From assembly GCA_028386065.3 (NCBI GenBank), contig JAKUCV010003652.1, forward strand, positions 6,159-70,158: 64,000 bases of DNA. The letters are read 5' to 3'. Shown piece after piece: positions 22,841 through 34,355 of this stretch; the stretch's first letter is position 1; each line of letters starts with the position of its first letter. The notes beneath the pieces are model-generated. The model searched no databases. It saw only the letters and a program-made list of their open reading frames with translations, and was not told where the DNA came from. The translations under genes and the position numbers were made by a program. The DNA is from Turnera subulata. Its lineage: Eukaryota > Streptophyta > Magnoliopsida > Malpighiales > Passifloraceae.

Positions 22841-23425
22841 AAACCAACTATATTCTCTTCGGGTTTACAGGGTTAACATAATACCACATCTATTTTACTC
22901 CAAAGGTAAGAATAAAGTTATATCTTGCCAATAGGCTTAAGTTAAAAGCTTCAGGCTTTATATTCTTAGCAATAAATTGCACTTTGACAGGGTACTCCAG
23001 GACCAATCTAATTCTTTTATGAGATTTTTCATCTCATATCCTTTCATAGCACGGCATTTGGAAGCTTCTTCAGGAGTTCCAATAATATTTAAATCACAAA
23101 AACACATATAGATATGAATTATCAACATAAGCAATAATGAATTCATGCGTATACTTATTTATACAATACATATCCAAATTGGTTCGAACCATGTAAAGAT
23201 TATCTTAATTTTATATGTTCCTGGGAATTAGTTACTTCAAGCAACTTATCCTTCAGGGAATCTCATGCATATGTCATGACATTATGGATCCTTAAAAATA
23301 GGTTGAAATTGTATCCATCAGATGCATTTTTAATTCTTTCATATAATGCCAGACTTATCAAAAATAATTGCATCCACTACAGGAGAGTATATCTCCTCAC
23401 AATTAATATCAGGTCATTTTTGGGT
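22841..23425 (-). repeat. Left arm of the internal inverted repeat
   Basis: About 590 bp that read as the reverse complement of 26778-27368, with scattered mismatches and short indels. It carries antisense remnants of the Copia reverse transcriptase. Confidence 0.85.
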
Positions 23426-24437
23426 AGAACCTTGTGCTACAAATCGTATTTTGTGCGACAAACCGTGCTTTCCCCATTTTTCGCACAAGCACCCATTTAT
23501 ACTCGACCGGTTTTATACCATTGTTGTACGGACTACAGGTCCAAAAAATTCCTCGCTTCACAAGCGAGTCTAACACAACCTTAATTATGTCTTTCTATAT
23601 TTTGGCCAATCATTCTGCGCCTACATTCATCAATAGATATAGGTTCATGATCCTCATTTTCTTTCATAATATTTAGCGCTATAAAAATATTCCGTCGACG
23701 GTTATTTCACGTCGGTTCCATCTTATTCCTGACACTTAATAATTAATCGAGATCTCGTCATTTTCATGTGTTTCTTCTGGAACCTTATCAATTGTGTCAA
23801 AAAACTCTTCTGGAGGATTTTTCTCTTCTTGAGGAATTTGAATATGAAACTCTACTGGAGGCCTTATTTTCTTAATGGGGTCATCTTATCTCTTTGCTCC
23901 TTTTTTCTCTATCGAGAATTTTGTTTTCTTTTGGAACCGAGTATATTCTGCGCTTCTGCGCACTTTAGATTCATTTGCATATTATACTTGTTCTTCTGGA
24001 ACATTAATTTAAACAGGAGCATTTGCAGCTGGTATATAAGATTTGTTCACTTTATGTGTCTGGCAATTTGCATATCAATTTTCCTGCAAATGAATCATCT
24101 TTTGAACTTCAGGTTCACACTAATTTGTTTGAGGATCAACAATCATACATTGATAATGCATTTCAATAATAACTTGATCTATCTTGATCCAGCTGCTTAT
24201 TTCCTCCCCCTTATGTTGGGTAAACACTTTCATTTAATTAATAACCAGCATATCCAACATATACAATATATATTCCCAGTCTTCTTTAAGGACCAATTTT
24301 ACTATGCTGTGGTGGAGCATTATATACATATACTGTACAATAAATGGTCCAAAGATGGATTTGTGACCATGAACCAATAAATGGGGAGATCTTATGATAA
24401 CTTGTTGGCTTGATGCACACAAGTACTGCTGCATGTA

Positions 24438-26255
24438 AAATATCATTTTCTCAAACAGTAATATTTCATTAACAATGGTCTTGCAATCAATTGGAAATAT
24501 TCACCCAGATCGGTTTGGGTTTATTTCCAATGATATACATTATCCATTAAAGAAATATACCAGTATTATCTAGACATATAGTCTTATAACATAATTAGAG
24601 ATGTGTACCCGCAAGTGGCTTAATCATTAAAATAAGCGCGCAAAATGTCAACTTGCGTCCAATAAGCACACAATAGACCATCTAGTCGATGCATCATAAA
24701 AATTACCTAGATGGTCAACACAGCAGATTTATTTGTCCGCGTACATGTCCCAGAATTATTTCCAAACTTACTGGTGATTCTAGGCCAACCTCATCTTAGG
24801 AAGGCCGAACAATTAATTTTCACAGCAAACTAACACATGGAAATTCATTGATTGTAAAAACTTACGGTTTTTCAATGAATGACCAAATAAATTCTGTGCA
24901 TCATTATTGATCCAGGATGGCCCAACCGGTCATGCCAAACAAGATATCCAATAATAAAATTCTAGTTGATCTCAACTTCGGGCGTGCAAACTGTATATTT
25001 AAACACTTAAAATTGCTAGCTTCAAGCTAGTGCATTCCAGCTTCTGGCTGGATATGGAAAGTTTCAATTACTCGAATATTGTGTGTTTAATAACTTAAAA
25101 TTGCTAGCTTTGCCAGCTTCAGGCTGCTATACATGTGTCAATTTTAAGCTTATTTCTGCCACTCATGTCGAAAAAGATCAAAAATATTGGATAATAATTA
25201 AAGTAGTGGCAAACTTTTCCAAAAGCAAAACCTCGAAGATTGAAAAGCTTTGGAGTTTACTGACAAATAATGCAAAGTTTTAATTACCGAAAAATCTTCT
25301 GGATCTTTTCGGAGACAGAAAAAGGTCTACGTTTGGAAAAACTGACACCTTGCTTTCCAAAATATCATTTTCTCAAACAGTAATATTTCATTAACAATGG
25401 TCTTGCAATCAATTGGAAATATTCACCCAGATCGGTTTGGGTTTATTTCCAATGATATACATTATCCATTGGAGAAATATACCATTATTATCTAGACATA
25501 TAGTCTTATAACATAATTAGGGATGTGTACCCGCAAGTGGCTTAATCATTAAAACAGGCGCGCAAAATGCCAACTTGCGTCCAATAAGCACACAATAGAC
25601 CATCTAGTCAATGCATCATAAAAATTACCTAGATGGTCAACACAACGGATTTATTTGTCCGCGTACATATCCCAGAATTATTCCCAAACTTACTGGTGAT
25701 TCTAGGCCAACCTCATCTTAGGAAGGCCGAACAATTAATTTTCGCAGCAAACTAACACATGGAAATTCATTGATTGTAAAAACTTCTGGTTTTTCAATGA
25801 ATGACCAAATAAATTTTGTGCATCATTATTGATCCGGGATGGCCCAACCAGTCATGCCAAACAAGATATCCAATAATCAACTTCTAGTTGATCTCAGCTT
25901 TGGGCTGTGCAAACTGTATATTTAAACACTTAAAATTGCTAGCTTCAGGCTAGTGCATTCCAGCTTCTGGCTGGATATGGAAAGTTTCAATTAATCGAAT
26001 ACTGTGTGTTTAATAACTTAAAATTGCTAGCTTCTGGCTACTATATATGTGCCAGCTTCAGGCTACTATACATGTGCTAATTTTAAGCTTATTTTTGCCA
26101 CTCATGTCGAAAAAGATCAGAATTATTGGACAATAATTAAAGTAGTGGCAAACTTTTCCAAAAGCAAAACCTCAAAGATTGAAAAGCTTTGGAGTTTACT
26201 GATAAATAATGCAAAGTTTTAATTACCGAAAAATCTTCTGGATCTTTTCGGTAAG
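24438..26255. repeat. Tandem duplication of ~0.92 kb inside the Copia element
   Basis: Two direct copies with a 922-base offset (for example TCAAACAGTA at 24451 and 25373), about 24438-25320 and 25358-26255. They share runs over 100 bases with few differences; copy 2 has a ~15-base internal addition near 26040-26060. The content reads as antisense integrase-region remnants plus short GCTAGCTTC repeats. Confidence 0.85.
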
Positions 26256-26401
26256 CCCCTAAAATCTTCGGAAGAAATTTGTCATGGGCATTGAATGCAT
26301 TTAAATGCAAATCGTCTAGAAGATGCAATAAAAGAGAAAATAAAGCAAAGACTGGATGTGTTACTGCCAAAAGATCCCGCAGATCTTTGAGGAAAATTGA
26401 A

Positions 26402-26485
26402 GAAAGATATGACCACCAGAAGGTGGATGTTGTATGACCACCAGAAAGTAGATATTGTATGACCATCAGAAGATAGATACTGTTC
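26402..26485. repeat. 27-bp tandem repeat
   Basis: Three imperfect units of the type ATGACCACCAGAAGGTGGAT followed by GTTGT, within the Copia interior between the duplicated block and the right inverted arm. Confidence 0.75.
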
Positions 26486-26777
26486 TTATCTTGCTTATCC
26501 TGAAGGTGCAAGCCAATATATATTGAATAATTTTATTTTATGTTCAGTTTTATTATTATGCGTTATATTTTATTTTATTTTATTTACTTTACAGCATTTT
26601 ATAATCGTTTCTAGAATAATGGCTCATGCATTAGTCTTGAAGACAATGCAAATTGACATCCAAGGGGGAGAGTTATATGTGTAGATGTCAACTATTTCAC
26701 ATAACATGTGATAGTACAATCTCGTAGTGAGAAAACTATTAATACGCTCCAGAAGAGCATAAGTTTGAATATGTTCC

Positions 26778-27368
26778 CGAAGAACCCAAAAATGACCTGG
26801 TATTAATTTTGAGGAGATATACTCTCCTGTGGTGGATGCAATTATTTTTGATAAATTTGGCATTATATGAAAGAATTAGAAATGCATTTGATGGATATGA
26901 TTACAACCTATTTTTAAGGATCCATAATGTCATGACATATGCTTGAGAATCCCTGAAGGATTCAAGTTGCTTGAAGCAACTAATTCCCAGGAACATATAA
27001 AATTAAGATAATCTTTACATGGTTCGAACCAATTTGGATATGTATTGCATAAATGAGTATACGCATGAATTCATCATTGCTTATGTTGATAATTCATATC
27101 TATATGTGTTTTTGTGATTTAAATATTATTATGACTCCTAAAGAAGCTTCCAAATGTCGTGCTATGAAAGGATATGAGATGAAAAATCTCATAAAAGAAT
27201 TAGATTGGTCCTGAAGTACCCTGTCAAAGTGCAATTTATTGCTAGGAACATAAAGCCTGAAGCTTTTAACTTAAGCCTATTGGCAAGATATAACTTTGTT
27301 CTTGTCTTCGGGGTAAAACAAATGTGGTATTATGTTAACCCGGTAAACCCGAAGAGAATATAGTTGAT
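26778..27368 (+). repeat. Right arm of the internal inverted repeat
   Basis: Sense-oriented relative to the LTRs, pairs with 22841-23425. It contains degenerate reverse-transcriptase coding sequence with many stops. Confidence 0.85.
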
Positions 27369-27746
27369 TTTTGCAGATGCAGATCCTTTATTTGATCAAC
27401 ATAAACCACAGACAGGCATGTGGTACAATTTTACACATATAACTGCTATATTATTGCGACCACAAAAAGGCAAGATGGCAAGGATGGCATTCCGACAACG
27501 AATTCTTACCTTATTGAAGGACTAATATGTCAAAATTGGACAAAGACATACGTTGACAAGGATGATTGGCATGCAACAACATCAAGATATCAAGAGAGGC
27601 CAAAATGAGGGGGAGTAGAATACGCACTGCACTCTTTTTTCCTTCACCAAATTTTTATCCCACTGGGTTTTTCTTGGTAAGGTTTTTAATGAGGCAGTCT
27701 TCCCTAAGCGTATTCTACCAAATACACAATAACATTCAAAGGGGAG

Positions 27747-27879
27747 TGTTATAAAAGATTGTGAATGTTATGTATTTGCTCCACCTACCTTATCTGTCAT
27801 CTACCTAAAAATTTTGTCTATATAAAACTGCTCAATCTGTACAACAATAGTTGAGTGAAATAAACCATATTTCACAACA
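27747..27879 (+). repeat. 3' LTR of the Copia element
   Basis: 133 bp, three differences from the 5' LTR. It is preceded by a GCACTCTTTTTTCCTT...GGTAAGGTTTTTAATGAGGCA stretch that resembles the 3' untranslated region of many plant Copia elements. Confidence 0.9.
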
Positions 27880-28379
27880 AGATTGAGAATGTTGTCCTCA
27901 TAATGGGTTGCCTGATTCTGGACTAGTCATGGGCTAAATACAAAGGAAGGAAAACCAAAAAACTAATTGTTAGGGCCTGTTTGGTACCATTTTAGTTTTT
28001 AAGCTTTTGGTTTATCATAAACCAAAATAGGTTTATTGTTTTGGTTTTTATTTTTTATAAAAACCATTTTGAAACTAATAACATAATATATGTAATTACT
28101 TTATTATTTAAAATAAATTATTTACAAGAATAAAAAATTATGATCTTTCATCATATAAATATAATTTGTATATAAAAATTTAACAAAATAATATTATGAG
28201 AGTAATGTCAAATTTACTACATTTTGAAAATTTAAAAAATATATAACAATATTCATGTATCAAAAATAAATCAAAATTATAATATTAATGTTGATCATAT
28301 CTATTCCACAGCTATTGTGCTACTCTATCTAGAGTCTGACTATTCGCTGAAGTTGTCTATAATTAATATCTCTTTCTTC

Positions 28380-28653
28380 AGGTGTAGTTTTGGATTTAGA
28401 GTTTAGGCTTTAAAGTTTTAGGATTTAAAATTTTAAGATTCAGGGTTTAGGATTTTAAGGTTTAATATTTAGAGTTTTAGGGTTTAATGTTTTAAGATTT
28501 ACGGGATTCAAAGGTTGAGGATTAAAGGTTTAGGGTTTAAGATTTTAGAGTTTAGGATTTTATGGTTTAAGGTTTAGGGATTTTAGATTTAGAATTTTAG
28601 GGTTTAAGGTTTAACATTTTAGTATTTTAGGTTTAAAGTTTAGGGTTTGGAAC
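28380..28653 (+). repeat. Degenerate telomere-like (TTTAGGG) repeat, left part
   Basis: Repeating GTTTAGGGTTTAAG-like words such as TTTAGGGTTTAAGATTTTAG, none exactly tandem for more than about two units. It resumes at 31993 after the LTR insertion, and the pieces join at the duplication TTAGG. Confidence 0.85.
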
Positions 28654-28658
28654 TTAGG

Positions 28659-31600
28659 TGTAACAGCCCGGGTAAATTTGGATTTTTACCGGGACTGTAG
28701 AAATTGTTTTACCGTGATTTACTGTTGAATTAATCTCGGGTAATTAATTCACAGTAAACGGGAGTCGTTTTTTCGAAACCGAGAATTTTTCCGCGCTCGG
28801 GATTGTCTTCCTAACTAACCGAGCCTCGGTTTCCAGTTCCGAGACTTGGACGACGTTCAGGAGGATTAATCGAATTTTCCTAGCCCAAGTTGTATTTTTG
28901 GACTCGGGACGGAATTTGTCGGAAAGACGGGGGTATCCCTGCGTCTACGGGATTCCGACGCGAGAATCCGGACCGGCCCTATGAGGCTTGCCCGAGCCAC
29001 TCTTCTTCCTTCTTTTCCTTCCTCTTCCTCTTTCCCGGCAATGTTTCTTCTCTCTCCCGGTTTTTCCCCGGCCACGTGGGCCCCACTTCTCTTCTCTCTT
29101 TTCTTTCTTCTCTTCTCCTTCCTTTCTTTTCTCTTTTCTTTTCTTTTCTTCTCCACGTTTCTTTTTTTCAGCCGCCTCACCCGTGACCTCCTCCCCACTT
29201 GCTTCTCTTTTTCTTTTCTTCTCCATTTCTTTTTTTTCCTTCCGCCGGCCTTCCTTTTCTTTTCTAACCCGTGACCAACCGGCCCCTCCACCACTTCCTT
29301 TTCTTTTTCTTCTTCATCTTATCTCTCCCACAGCCCATTCTTCTCCATTCCTCACCTTGCCACCGCCGGCCACACCACCAACCCCTTCCTTTTCTTCTTC
29401 TCTTCTGCAATACACCGACGAGCCGCCACCGGCTTCTCTCCCCTGCAACCGTTCCCTTCCATCGCTTCCTCCCTCTTCCCCTCACCACAAATCGCTGCCG
29501 CCCGTGCTTTGCTCACCTCGCCGCCGACAGGACGCGCCGCCAACGCAGATCGCCGCGTCGGGCCCCTCCCTCGCTCTTCTCCCTTGCGACGCCGCCGTTG
29601 CTGTTCCTCTCGCGCCCAGCCGTCGTCGTTGCTGAGCCGTCGCACCACCGCCTCTCTCCACTACCGCTGCAGCCAGACGCCGCCACAGCCACCCAAGACA
29701 GGTTCGACACCGCCGTGTCCCGTCTCTTCCCCTCCTCTTTCCCCAAGTTCCTGTCTCCTCACTCCTCCCTCGTGCGTGCCCTCTTCCCTTACCTGAACCG
29801 ACGACAACCACATCAAGCTGGGTGAGTCCTTGGCCTCGCCATCCTTCTCTTTGCGTTTAGATTGCTGTTTCTTCTGATTAAATTGGAGCTTGCGGTTGAA
29901 TAATTAGGACTGAGTTGGTATAAACGGGTTGAATTGTTTGTTGTGGGGTGTGGTCGTGGATGATGTGTTCGTTAGAATCGGGTTGTTGTATTGATTTTTG
30001 TTTGATGCGTTGGTTGATGATGAATGGTAACAGGGAAGTGGCTGCAAGGGGTGCGTGAACAGTAATCTGGGAGCCTTGGTTGTCTTGGGACTGCGTGAAC
30101 AGTACCCCTGGCCGGAATCCGGCGAGTTTCCGGCGAGTCCCGGGCAACTTCGGTGTGAACAGTACGTCTTCAGCAAATGGAACTCAAAGGACGGATGCTT
30201 CGGTAATTCCTTAGACCCGAATTATACCTTAGCGCGGGTTTGGGCTCGGTGCACAAGTGGGCTCGGAAACGGGCCGAAAGTGCGGAGGCCCATATTATCG
30301 CAACACATATATATGCATTTGACGGACTTAATAACGAAACCGATAAACAAGAGAAACACGTGGACGAACTATATAAATAAGGGGTTAACGATTTAAACAA
30401 CGGATTAAAACGATTCGATTATGGATTTAACTACGTCTAATATAAATACAACCCGCACATGATTTATTTTGTGATCACGAGGAGCTTATATAATTTCCTA
30501 TGAACCGGAACTATGATAGTGGCATTAATACTTTGATGAAATATTATACTAGTTATATTATTCCATCTAAAGATTTTATTAGTTTGAGCTATACTAATTT
30601 AATGTATTAGGTACGTGCGTTACACTATATAATGAGTTTCGAAAATATTAATATCTTTACCTTATTTATAATTATCGGTGATGTAATGATGTACGAATTT
30701 TAAATAATGCTTTACAACATTATGATACGGATAGTTATACCATATACCGTCTATGTAAATTAATTCCCGATGACACTATTCCCATGTAACAGTTTTACTA
30801 TCGAAAATATTACAAGTAAGGTTATTATTGTGTACACGATTTCACAACTTTAATTATTACAACCGATGTTTACACGGTATTATTTTGGGAAATACAATAT
30901 TATAAAATGCTATCTACTTTATATTACGATATCGGCTACAAATATTTAATGGTTATAAATACCTGCAGCCATGATAGTAATGTTTAACAGAAACAGTTTT
31001 AAAACGGGGATGACAACTTAAATTGTGGAAAGCCGAGTAATAAAATAATAGCTAACGACATGCATTGCACTCTTTGATGTGCATTATATGTGATTATATG
31101 TTTTGGACATGATATAGGGACAAATAAGCTATATGGTTATNNNNNNNNNNNNNNNNNNNNNNNNNNNNNNNNNNNNNNNNNNNNNNNNNNNNNNNNNNNN
31201 NNNNNNNNNNNNNNNNNNNNNNNNNNNNNNNNNNNNNNNNNNNNNNNNNNNNNNNNNNNNNNNNNNNNNNNNNNNNNNNNNNNNNNNNNNNNNNNNNNNN
31301 NNNNNNNNNNNNNNNNNNNNNNNNNNNNNNNNNNNNNNNNNNNNNNNNNNNNNNNNNNNNNNNNNNNNNNNNNNNNNNNNNNNNNNNNNNNNNNNNNNNN
31401 NNNNNNNNNNNNNNNNNNNNNNNNNNNNNNNNNNNNNNNNNNNNNNNNNNNNNNNNNNNNTGATGTGTTGTTTGAGTTGTATTCCACTGTTATGTTGTTT
31501 GTGATAGTTTCCTTGTGATGTGATTATTTGCCTGTCGTTGTGATTGTTGTTTTACTTCGAAAGTGTTATGGTTGAATATATCACTGTTTATCTTTCGTCG

Positions 31601-31987
31601 GTGAGCGTTTCGGACTCACCCCTCGCCTGCGGGGTTTCATCCCGTAGGATGAGTTGTTTGTTGTACAGGCTTGGTGCATTTCCCGACAGGCTGCGGCGTT
31701 ACCCCTTGAACGGGCTTGGATCCATAGATTGCATGTGTCGCATACAGTGTTAGTTATTTAAAGGTCTTCCGCTGTGCATGTTTTTATTATTGTTGGGCCG
31801 TTGGGCCAGTTTTGATATGTTATTGTCGGGCCATTGGGCCGTATGGAAATATTATCGATATTTTTATTATGGGCTGTTGAGCCCGAGTTATTGTGATATA
31901 CACTGTATGCTAGGCCTTGTTGGGTTGGGTTGTCACAGTTCCGGCCTGTGTTTACTGTGTACGGTAAATACGGGTCGGGGCGTTTCA
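28659..31987 (+). mobile_element. Solo LTR, copy C, with 5-bp target duplication
   Basis: Begins TGTAACAGCCCGGG, ends TCGGGGCGTTTCA, flanked by the perfect duplication TTAGG (28654-28658 and 31988-31992). Related to copy B over most of its length, including the pyrimidine-rich tract (28990-29480) and the conserved block at 31594-31653. It contains the 320-N gap, where copy B has the 28-bp array; about 0.8 kb of copy B corresponds, so the gap length is probably an underestimate. It is inserted into the telomere-like array. Confidence 0.92.
31141..31460. other. Assembly gap (320 N)
   Basis: Run of N inside solo LTR C. By alignment with copy B the missing part should contain the 28-bp tandem array. 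Frames running through the N are meaningless. Confidence 1.
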
Positions 31988-31992
31988 TTAGG

Positions 31993-32290
31993 ATTTTAGA
32001 GTTTAAAGATTAGAGTCTAGTGTTTAGGTTTAGAGTTTTAGGGCTTAAAGTTTGGGTGTAGGATTTGAGGGTTTAGGGTTTAAAATTTTAAAATTTTTTA
32101 GGGTTAAGGATTTAGGGTTTGGGTTTAGGGTTTAAAATTTTTAGATTTTTAGGGTTTAAGATTCAGGTTTAGCGTTTAGAACTTTAGGGTTTAAAAGTTT
32201 AAAGATTTTTATGGTTCAGGATACATAGTTTGGGTTTAGAGTATAGTTTTGAGTTTAAAGTTTTTGGGTTTTAGAGTTTAGAGTTAATTT
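31993..32290 (+). repeat. Degenerate telomere-like repeat, right part
   Basis: Continuation of the array at 28380-28653, with words such as GGGTTTAGGGTTTAAAATTT. Too degenerate for functional telomere sequence. Confidence 0.85.
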
Positions 32291-32460
32291 GTAACCCAGG
32301 AACCAAAACACAAAAACCACTTTTTATGGTTTCTTTAAATTTAGATTTTATTGCATGCTTAAAAAAACGAAAACCAAGCTGTCTAGCCAAACATGTTTTT
32401 AATTTTTTTTAAAAAAAATAAACCAAAAATAAAAAACTGCAACGATACCAAATAGGCCCT

Positions 32461-33608
32461 CAAAAATTAAAAATTGAGAGGGATATTCCGCTCTTGGCCC
32501 ACGAATTATGGACCCAAACATATTCTTGGCCCAATACGAGCTTATAATCCCTTAAAATCGTCTTGGGCTCAAGTGTAAAGACATGCACACAAGGCATCTT
32601 CACAAACGGCCCAATCAACTTCGGCACCGTTTGTTATTTTCTTTTTTCCAAAACGAACGTCGTTTTCCGCCATCTCTCCCTGGGTCTCCACCGCCGTTTA
32701 GAATTTGGAAAAGAAAGAATATCCCTTTTCCCTCTGTCGCCCAAAACCCCAATTCAATTGGACCAATCCTTAACCCCTAGCCTTCCTTCCCCTGCTAAAT
32801 CAGGTTTTGCGTCCCCAAAACGGTGCGTGTTTCTTCCCTCCCTATCCTCCTCCCTTCTTTCTACAACAGTCAAATTCTATTCAATCGTTGAATTGCTGAT
32901 TGTCCTGTCCTCCAGCTCTGGTTTTAAGTCCGTTGGTTTTAAATTCTTAGCCCAAAACTAGGAAAGGTTTGTTCTTTAGGTTTAAGTTTTTGTTGGTTTT
33001 ACTAGTTATATATCCCAAGAGTTGAGTTTCTTGTTTGTAAACAAGTTTGTGATCACTTTTATTCCCCTCTCTCTTATATGCATGCTTATTACTTGCTCCC
33101 GTTGCAACTTTCGGTTGCCTTGCAAAGTTTTCTTAGGGTTATCAAATTTTGGCGTTTTTCATGTGATTTTTCCGCTGTTTAATGATTTCCCATTTTGTAT
33201 ACCAGTTCGTGGAAGACTAGTTTAGTTCAGGAATTGCGTCATTGGAGTTCGTAGCTTATTGTCTAACTGAATGCAAGCGTAGTTTTGGCTTGTGATATTT
33301 ATAAAGCTTCTAGTTGATTGTAGATTCTCCAAAATTGCATTCTTCAATTGCTTTTGTTATTGGATGGGTTCTGGGAGGTAGGAAATTGGTCTTATCGTCT
33401 GAGAGAACTGAACTTAGACTCATTGTAGGACTCAACGAGAAGACTTTTAGAACAATGTGGAGAATAGTGTTTCTCTGTATATGAACGATTTTGGACTGTA
33501 TCTTTCCCTTAACGTTTTAAAGTTTTTGTGACATGTGTCAATTGTTCTTTATCTTTTCTTTTCTGATCACATTGGTTTTTTTTTCTTTTTTCCATTTATA
33601 GTTAAGCT
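32461..33608 (+). promoter_or_regulatory. Promoter and leader of the 248-aa unknown gene
   Basis: Pyrimidine-rich sequence at 32640-32880 looks like a transcript leader. A polypyrimidine tract ending in TTTATAG at 33601 is a good splice acceptor seven bases before the ATG at 33609, so the gene probably has a leader intron. The donor is not certain; a candidate is near 32822 (AAAACG/GTGCGT). Confidence 0.45.
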
Positions 33609-34355
33609 ATGGCTACTGATGTTGAGATGGAAGAAGGCTCTATTACTTCAATTATCACGGATTCCTTGGTGGGTAACCAGGGTTTAGATGCACTGTCCCC
33701 TGAAGATGTTGCCTGGGCGGACTCATGCCTTGTTAAAGACCCTGAAGTCTCAGATGTTGACTGGAGTTCAGTAAAAGATGCATTGCTAGAAATCCTCAGT
33801 TCACAACCCGAATCACAATACTCCCCACCAGTAAGCGATGCCCTTCCTGAAGGAACTGATGTTGAGTTGCCCCCTTCTGCTGAACCGGCTTCTGTGCTGT
33901 CCTTGAGAAGAACCAATGGTGATTCTATTCCAGATGGAGATACAGAAACAAACAATGATGAGTTGACAGTGGAGGGAGATATTGGTGTTTTCTTATCTCA
34001 GCCGTGTGAGGTTGATGGCTCAGAAACTTCTTTGAAAAATGCTTTTCTACCAACTTACAAGGAGGAAGACGACCAGAGAATGACTAGACCCATCGATTCA
34101 GAGTTTGATCCTGGAGTTTGGGAGAATGAGATGGAACCACCAATAGACGATATATTTAGGGTATGGGATTTGGGCATTCCAGCTGAGACAGATGATCTTG
34201 TTGAACAGTTGAACAAAGCCCTTACGGAAACTTTTGCTCAGTCGATGCCATCAGCTTTTGATGATTCAGGGGTATGGAAAGACTTGAAAGACTTGTCTCT
34301 TGATGCTGTGATTGCTGGCATTGGAGACCTTTCTTTGAATCGGCATTCTGCGTAG
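33609..34355 (+). CDS. Acidic protein of unknown function, 248 aa
   Basis: A single coding exon starting MATDVEMEEGS. I do not recognise a domain. The protein is rich in Asp, Glu, Ser and Pro, probably largely disordered, without signal peptide or membrane segment. Two more ordered parts stand out: residues ~28-65 (LSPEDVAWADSCLVKD...DWSSVKDALLEIL) and the C-terminal third (VWENEMEPPIDDIFRVWDLG, then a leucine-rich helix region ending DLSLDAVIAGIGDLSL). Codon use and composition are those of a real gene, and a splice acceptor sits just before the ATG. It lies between the endoglucanase and the aldolase, where Arabidopsis has At4g38980, annotated as unknown (gene order from memory), so it may be its orthologue. 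Confidence 0.8.
   Translation: MATDVEMEEGSITSIITDSLVGNQGLDALSPEDVAWADSCLVKDPEVSDVDWSSVKDALLEILSSQPESQYSPPVSDALPEGTDVELPPSAEPASVLSLRRTNGDSIPDGDTETNNDELTVEGDIGVFLSQPCEVDGSETSLKNAFLPTYKEEDDQRMTRPIDSEFDPGVWENEMEPPIDDIFRVWDLGIPAETDDLVEQLNKALTETFAQSMPSAFDDSGVWKDLKDLSLDAVIAGIGDLSLNRHSA

Larger units (their letters stand above)
22559..27879 (+). mobile_element. Copia-type LTR retrotransposon, rearranged and non-autonomous
   Basis: Two 133-bp LTRs (22559-22691 and 27747-27879), TGTTATAAAAGA...TTCACAACA, differ at three positions and are flanked by the 5-bp duplication AGATT (22554-22558 and 27880-27884). A purine tract (AAAGGGGAG) precedes the 3' LTR. Traces of the pol polyprotein are seen: an integrase-RT linker, ...VAQG..., and the ...NIIGTPEE segment that normally follows the RT active site. 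All are broken by stops and deletions. Most of the interior (about 22841-26270) is antisense to the LTRs, and its left end is an inverted copy of 26778-27368. The element could not encode its own proteins; the similar LTRs suggest recent insertion with help from another copy. Confidence 0.9.
27972..32460. mobile_element. TIR element (hAT/MITE-like) with telomere-like interior, split by solo LTR C
   Basis: The ends AGGGCCTGTTTGGTACCATT and, inverted at 32441-32460, AGGGCCTATTTGGTATCGTT form terminal inverted repeats, followed by subterminal AAACCAAAA/TTTTGGTTT tracts on both sides. The AGGGCCTGTTTGGTA terminus is common among plant non-autonomous hAT-like elements. I find no clean target duplication, so the superfamily is uncertain. 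Without the solo LTR at 28659-31987 the element would be ~1.15 kb. Its centre (28380-28653 and 31993-32290) is a long run of degenerate TTTAGGG-like repeats. No coding capacity. Confidence 0.65.

Noticed and set aside
23766..24380. A 204-codon plus-strand frame in the Copia interior
   Set aside because: It lies opposite antisense integrase-region remnants and reads as a Phe/Leu/Cys-rich shadow.
31090..31518. Open frames through the assembly gap
   Set aside because: The translated part is almost all N.
28380..32290. A true interstitial telomere or chromosome-fusion scar
   Set aside because: The TTTAGGG-like words are too degenerate and lie inside a TIR-bounded element.
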